Shown here: positions 61,386 through 64,000 of the stretch, piece by piece
How the letters are laid out: every line of letters starts with the position of its first letter
How positions within the stretch are numbered: position 1 is the first letter of the stretch
From: Poseidonibacter lekithochrous
GTDB lineage: Bacteria > Campylobacterota > Campylobacteria > Campylobacterales > Arcobacteraceae
Length of the DNA stretch: 64,000 nucleotides
Reading direction: 5' to 3'
NCBI RefSeq assembly: GCF_018861145.1
Contig: NZ_JAHKQT010000007.1
Location: 1 to 64,000 of the forward strand
Made by a program: the position numbers and the translations under genes
Notes under the pieces: generated by a model
The model's input: the letters and a program-made list of their open reading frames with translations, nothing else
Databases searched by the model: none
Told to the model about the DNA's origin: nothing

Positions 61386-62687
61386 ATGCCACATATTCAC
61401 AGAAAAAGAAATAAAAATTTAGGTGTTTTAGAATTAGTAGCCATTGCCTTAGGTGGAATGGTTGGAGGTGGTATATTTACTGTTTTAGGTATATCTGTTT
61501 CAATGATTGGAGTTTATACTCCTTTGGCTTTTATAGTTGGTGGTTCATTAGCTTTTCTTGCAGTTTATTCATATATTAAATTAGCAGTTTTTTATAAAGA
61601 TGAAGGAGCAACTTATTCTTTTTTCAAGAAAACTTTTCCTAACTCCTCTTTAGCTGCATCGCTTATTGGCTGGTGGGTTATATTTGGTTACATAAGTACT
61701 CTATCTTTATATGCTTATACTTTTTCTTCTTATGCGATAAGTGCTTTTGATTTTGCAGATAATGAAATAGTACGAAAACTAGTTGCTGGTCTTATCATAC
61801 TAATTTTCACATTGATTAATGTATGGAGTGTTAAAGGAATGGGTAAACTTGAAGATATCATGGTTTACACAAAACTTATAATCTTAGCAGTAATTTCATT
61901 TGTCCTAATAAATAATTCAAATACCACACTTCCTGTTTTAATACAAAACAATGATGATGTAAGTATTCTTTCTATTTTGATAGTAGCATCATTGACTTTT
62001 GTTGCATTTGAAGGTTTTCAACTTGTAATTAATGCAGTTAATGAAATGGAAAAGCCAGAGCTAAATATTCCAAAATCAATATATATTTCTTTGATTTTAG
62101 CTATTTTAATATATTTTACACTTTCATATGGTGCAATAGTTTCTATACCTTTTGATGTAATAATCCAAAATGAAGAGTATGCCTTAGCCTCTGGAGCTGA
62201 AAAAATATTAGGGCATTGGGGAACTGATTTGGTGATACTTGGAGCTTTATTAGCAACTAGCAGTGCTATTAGTGGTACACTTTTTGGTGCATCAAGACAA
62301 ATGTCTGTAATAGCTCGAGATGGATATTTCCCTCAGTTTTTAACAAAACGAAAAAACAATATCCCTTATCTTGCAATTATTACTATGGCTGGATTTTCAT
62401 TTGTATTAATTTTACTTGGTGATTTAAAAGTTATCTTAGAGTTTAGTAGTGTTACATTTTTATTAGTTTCACTTCTTATGGCTTATGCAAATTTTAAAAT
62501 ATATAAAAAGACTTCCTCTTCTCTATTTATAACTATTTTAGCTATATTAGGATTATTATTAGGAATGGTTTTAATTTTATATTATGAGTATACTACGCAA
62601 GTTGAACAGCTTTATTTTATTGGTGGATTATATATTATTCTTACTCTTGGCGCATATCTTTATTCTTTTCAAAAAAAGATAGCTTAA
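61386..62687 (+). CDS. APC-family amino-acid permease
   Basis: A 433-residue transporter with 12 predicted helices. LGVLELVAIALGGMVGGGIFTVLG is the unwound TM1 substrate-binding motif of the APC superfamily, and VAFEGFQLVINAVNEMEKPELNIPKSI is the TM6 region. Probably takes up an amino acid. ATG 61386 is preceded by a weak site. The RNase H gene begins 2 bases after its stop. Confidence 0.85.
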   Translation: MPHIHRKRNKNLGVLELVAIALGGMVGGGIFTVLGISVSMIGVYTPLAFIVGGSLAFLAVYSYIKLAVFYKDEGATYSFFKKTFPNSSLAASLIGWWVIFGYISTLSLYAYTFSSYAISAFDFADNEIVRKLVAGLIILIFTLINVWSVKGMGKLEDIMVYTKLIILAVISFVLINNSNTTLPVLIQNNDDVSILSILIVASLTFVAFEGFQLVINAVNEMEKPELNIPKSIYISLILAILIYFTLSYGAIVSIPFDVIIQNEEYALASGAEKILGHWGTDLVILGALLATSSAISGTLFGASRQMSVIARDGYFPQFLTKRKNNIPYLAIITMAGFSFVLILLGDLKVILEFSSVTFLLVSLLMAYANFKIYKKTSSSLFITILAILGLLLGMVLILYYEYTTQVEQLYFIGGLYIILTLGAYLYSFQKKIA

Positions 62688-62689
62688 GA

Positions 62690-63178
62690 ATGAAAAAAAT
62701 ACTATTATTTTGTGATGGAAGTGTTAATCCTCAAAAAAAAATTGGTTTTGGGGCTTATTTTATTTATGATGCCAATCTAGTAAATCAAGATATTAAAATA
62801 AAAAGATTTGAAGATACATCTTCTACAAAACTAGAACTTGAAGTTTTACTTTGGGCCCTAAATGATTTAAAATATAAAAAAGAAGAGCTTGTAATATATA
62901 CAGATTGTCAAAATATTCTAGGATTAGAAAGAAGAAGAGAAAAACTTGAGTTAAATAACTATAAAACTAGTACTGGAAAAGTAGTTAAAAATAATGAACT
63001 TTATAAAAGTTTTTATAAAATGACAGATAATATAAAAGTGAATGCTAAATTTACTTTTATAAAAGTAGAAGGTCATAAAAAGTCAAGTCAAAAAGATGAT
63101 ATTGATAAACTATTCAACCTTGTAGATAAAGCTTCAAGAAGAGCTTTACGTGAATATCTAAAAGAAGAATTGCAATGA
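62690..63178 (+). CDS. RNase H-like protein
   Basis: 162 residues with the RNase HI fold. FCDGSVNPQKKIGFGAYFI carries the first catalytic Asp, KLELEVLLWAL the Glu, VIYTDCQNILGLE the second Asp, and FIKVEGHKKSSQKDDIDKLFNLVDKASRRA the late His/Asp region. The motif spacing is looser than in canonical RnhA, so it is an RNase H family protein but not certainly the main RNase HI. Overlaps the next gene by 4 bases. Confidence 0.8.
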   Translation: MKKILLFCDGSVNPQKKIGFGAYFIYDANLVNQDIKIKRFEDTSSTKLELEVLLWALNDLKYKKEELVIYTDCQNILGLERRREKLELNNYKTSTGKVVKNNELYKSFYKMTDNIKVNAKFTFIKVEGHKKSSQKDDIDKLFNLVDKASRRALREYLKEELQ

Positions 63179-64000
63179 ATGAAAATTTTTATTTAAACTT
63201 AAAAGTTATGGATAACTTATACTCAATAACTAATAATGAGTTTTATGAAGATGCACCTAAAGATTGGTTTGTAGTAGTTTCAGATGTAATAGATTCAACA
63301 AGAGCAATTGAAGAAGGTAAATATAAAGAAGTAAATATGGTAGGGGCTTTGAGTATTATTTCTATTTTAAATATTGCTAAAAACATAGATATTCCTTTTG
63401 TATTTGGTGGAGATGGTTCTTTTTTATTAATTCCAAAATCAATATATAAACAATCAACACAAGCGCTACTTGCTGTTAAAAAGATTGCCATGGAATCTTA
63501 TTCATTAAATTTAAGAGTAGGTATTATTTCTATAGAAGAAGTATATAAAAGAAATAAGCAAATACTAATTACTAAATATAAAGTTTCAAAAGACTATACC
63601 CAAGCTTTAATAAAAGGTGGTGGTTTAGAATTATGTGATAATCTTTTAAAATCAAGTGATAAGTATTTGATTAAAGAGAAAATCGATGAAAGTTTTAAAC
63701 TTGATATTAGTGGTTTAGAGTGTAGATGGAAAGCAATAAAAACACCAAAAGAAGAAAACTTATCAATAATTATCAAAGCCTTTGATGAAAGTCATTATGA
63801 AAAAATACTAAAAGACCTAGATGGTATTTTAGGTAATAATACTCTAAGACATCCTATCATAAATGAAAATTTAAAACTTAGTTTTAAAAATAAAGAACTA
63901 AATGTAGAAGCTTCTATTTATACAAAAAATATTATTATGAGGTTTTTAATAAGTACAAAATTTAAACTAATAAATGCTTTAGGTGCATACTTGATGAAGG
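63175..64000 (+). CDS. DUF3095-family protein, cut by the window end
   Basis: An open frame of 275 codons that continues beyond the window. It starts at ATG 63175, overlapping the RNase H stop. FYEDAPKDWFVVVSDVIDSTRAIEEGKYKEVNMVGA and FVFGGDGSFLLIP match DUF3095, a family resembling adenylate/guanylate cyclase catalytic domains: the Asp-Ser-Thr and GGDG motifs look like metal and nucleotide sites. A GGGLELC loop follows. Enzyme activity is not established for the family. Confidence 0.75.
   Translation, partial: MNENFYLNLKVMDNLYSITNNEFYEDAPKDWFVVVSDVIDSTRAIEEGKYKEVNMVGALSIISILNIAKNIDIPFVFGGDGSFLLIPKSIYKQSTQALLAVKKIAMESYSLNLRVGIISIEEVYKRNKQILITKYKVSKDYTQALIKGGGLELCDNLLKSSDKYLIKEKIDESFKLDISGLECRWKAIKTPKEENLSIIIKAFDESHYEKILKDLDGILGNNTLRHPIINENLKLSFKNKELNVEASIYTKNIIMRFLISTKFKLINALGAYLMK

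Overview
The window is AT-rich chromosomal DNA from a member of the Campylobacterota, most likely Arcobacter in the broad sense. Supporting features are the oorDABC-type 2-oxoglutarate:acceptor oxidoreductase, two desulforubrerythrins, a pyrD / M16 peptidase / dapA / SDR order like that of Campylobacter, an outer-membrane phospholipase A, and a NavAb-type voltage-gated channel. This is inferred from gene families and order. No rRNA, tRNA or CRISPR array was seen.

1-30 kb is mostly host housekeeping and environmental response. It holds an AraC regulator and an aminotransferase; a three-gene operon (DUF2249, haem-copper-oxidase-like membrane protein, DUF59) behind a good FNR/CRP-type box; purine and pyrimidine uptake and salvage genes (two NCS2 permeases, a Gpt-like transferase, upp); an ion channel with a Ca2+-type filter; a large sensor kinase; fumC and a TonB-dependent receptor, each preceded by a strong Fur box; a two-component system with a NUDIX hydrolase and a c-type cytochrome; pldA; rpe-trpF-exonuclease-HD hydrolase; and oorDABC.

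31.0-41.7 kb is a compact integrated mobile element of about 10.57 kb. It is inserted in the 3' part of trpC and bounded by perfect 164-bp direct repeats. The left repeat completes an intact trpC, using a tail supplied by the element. The right repeat is the displaced original tail with its terminator. The element carries a tyrosine integrase next to attL, an Mrr-like nuclease, a serine recombinase, an XRE regulator, two zinc-ribbon membrane proteins behind near-identical 86-87 bp promoter repeats, secreted and small unknown proteins, a structured non-coding region, and a 555-residue protein whose three palm motifs resemble family-A DNA polymerases and T7-like RNA polymerases. The best match by eye is the TV-Pol (transposon/virus polymerase) family. 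No capsid, conjugation or conventional Rep gene is present. This element is the most novel part of the window.

41.8-64 kb returns to host genes: DUF711 and a tautomerase; a leftward run of yggS, rseP, pgsA, a FabL-type enoyl-ACP reductase, dapA, an M16 peptidase, pyrD, an MsbA-like exporter, murJ and a secreted endonuclease/phosphatase; two desulforubrerythrins divergent from a Fur/PerR-family regulator; a CaCA antiporter, ybeY, an FlK-like thioesterase and radA; a frameshifted gene remnant; a TonB-like protein; an APC permease; an RNase H protein; and a DUF3095 gene cut by the window end. Many genes use TTG or GTG starts and overlap by 1-8 bases. Perfect hairpins often sit exactly on the stop codons of convergent genes.
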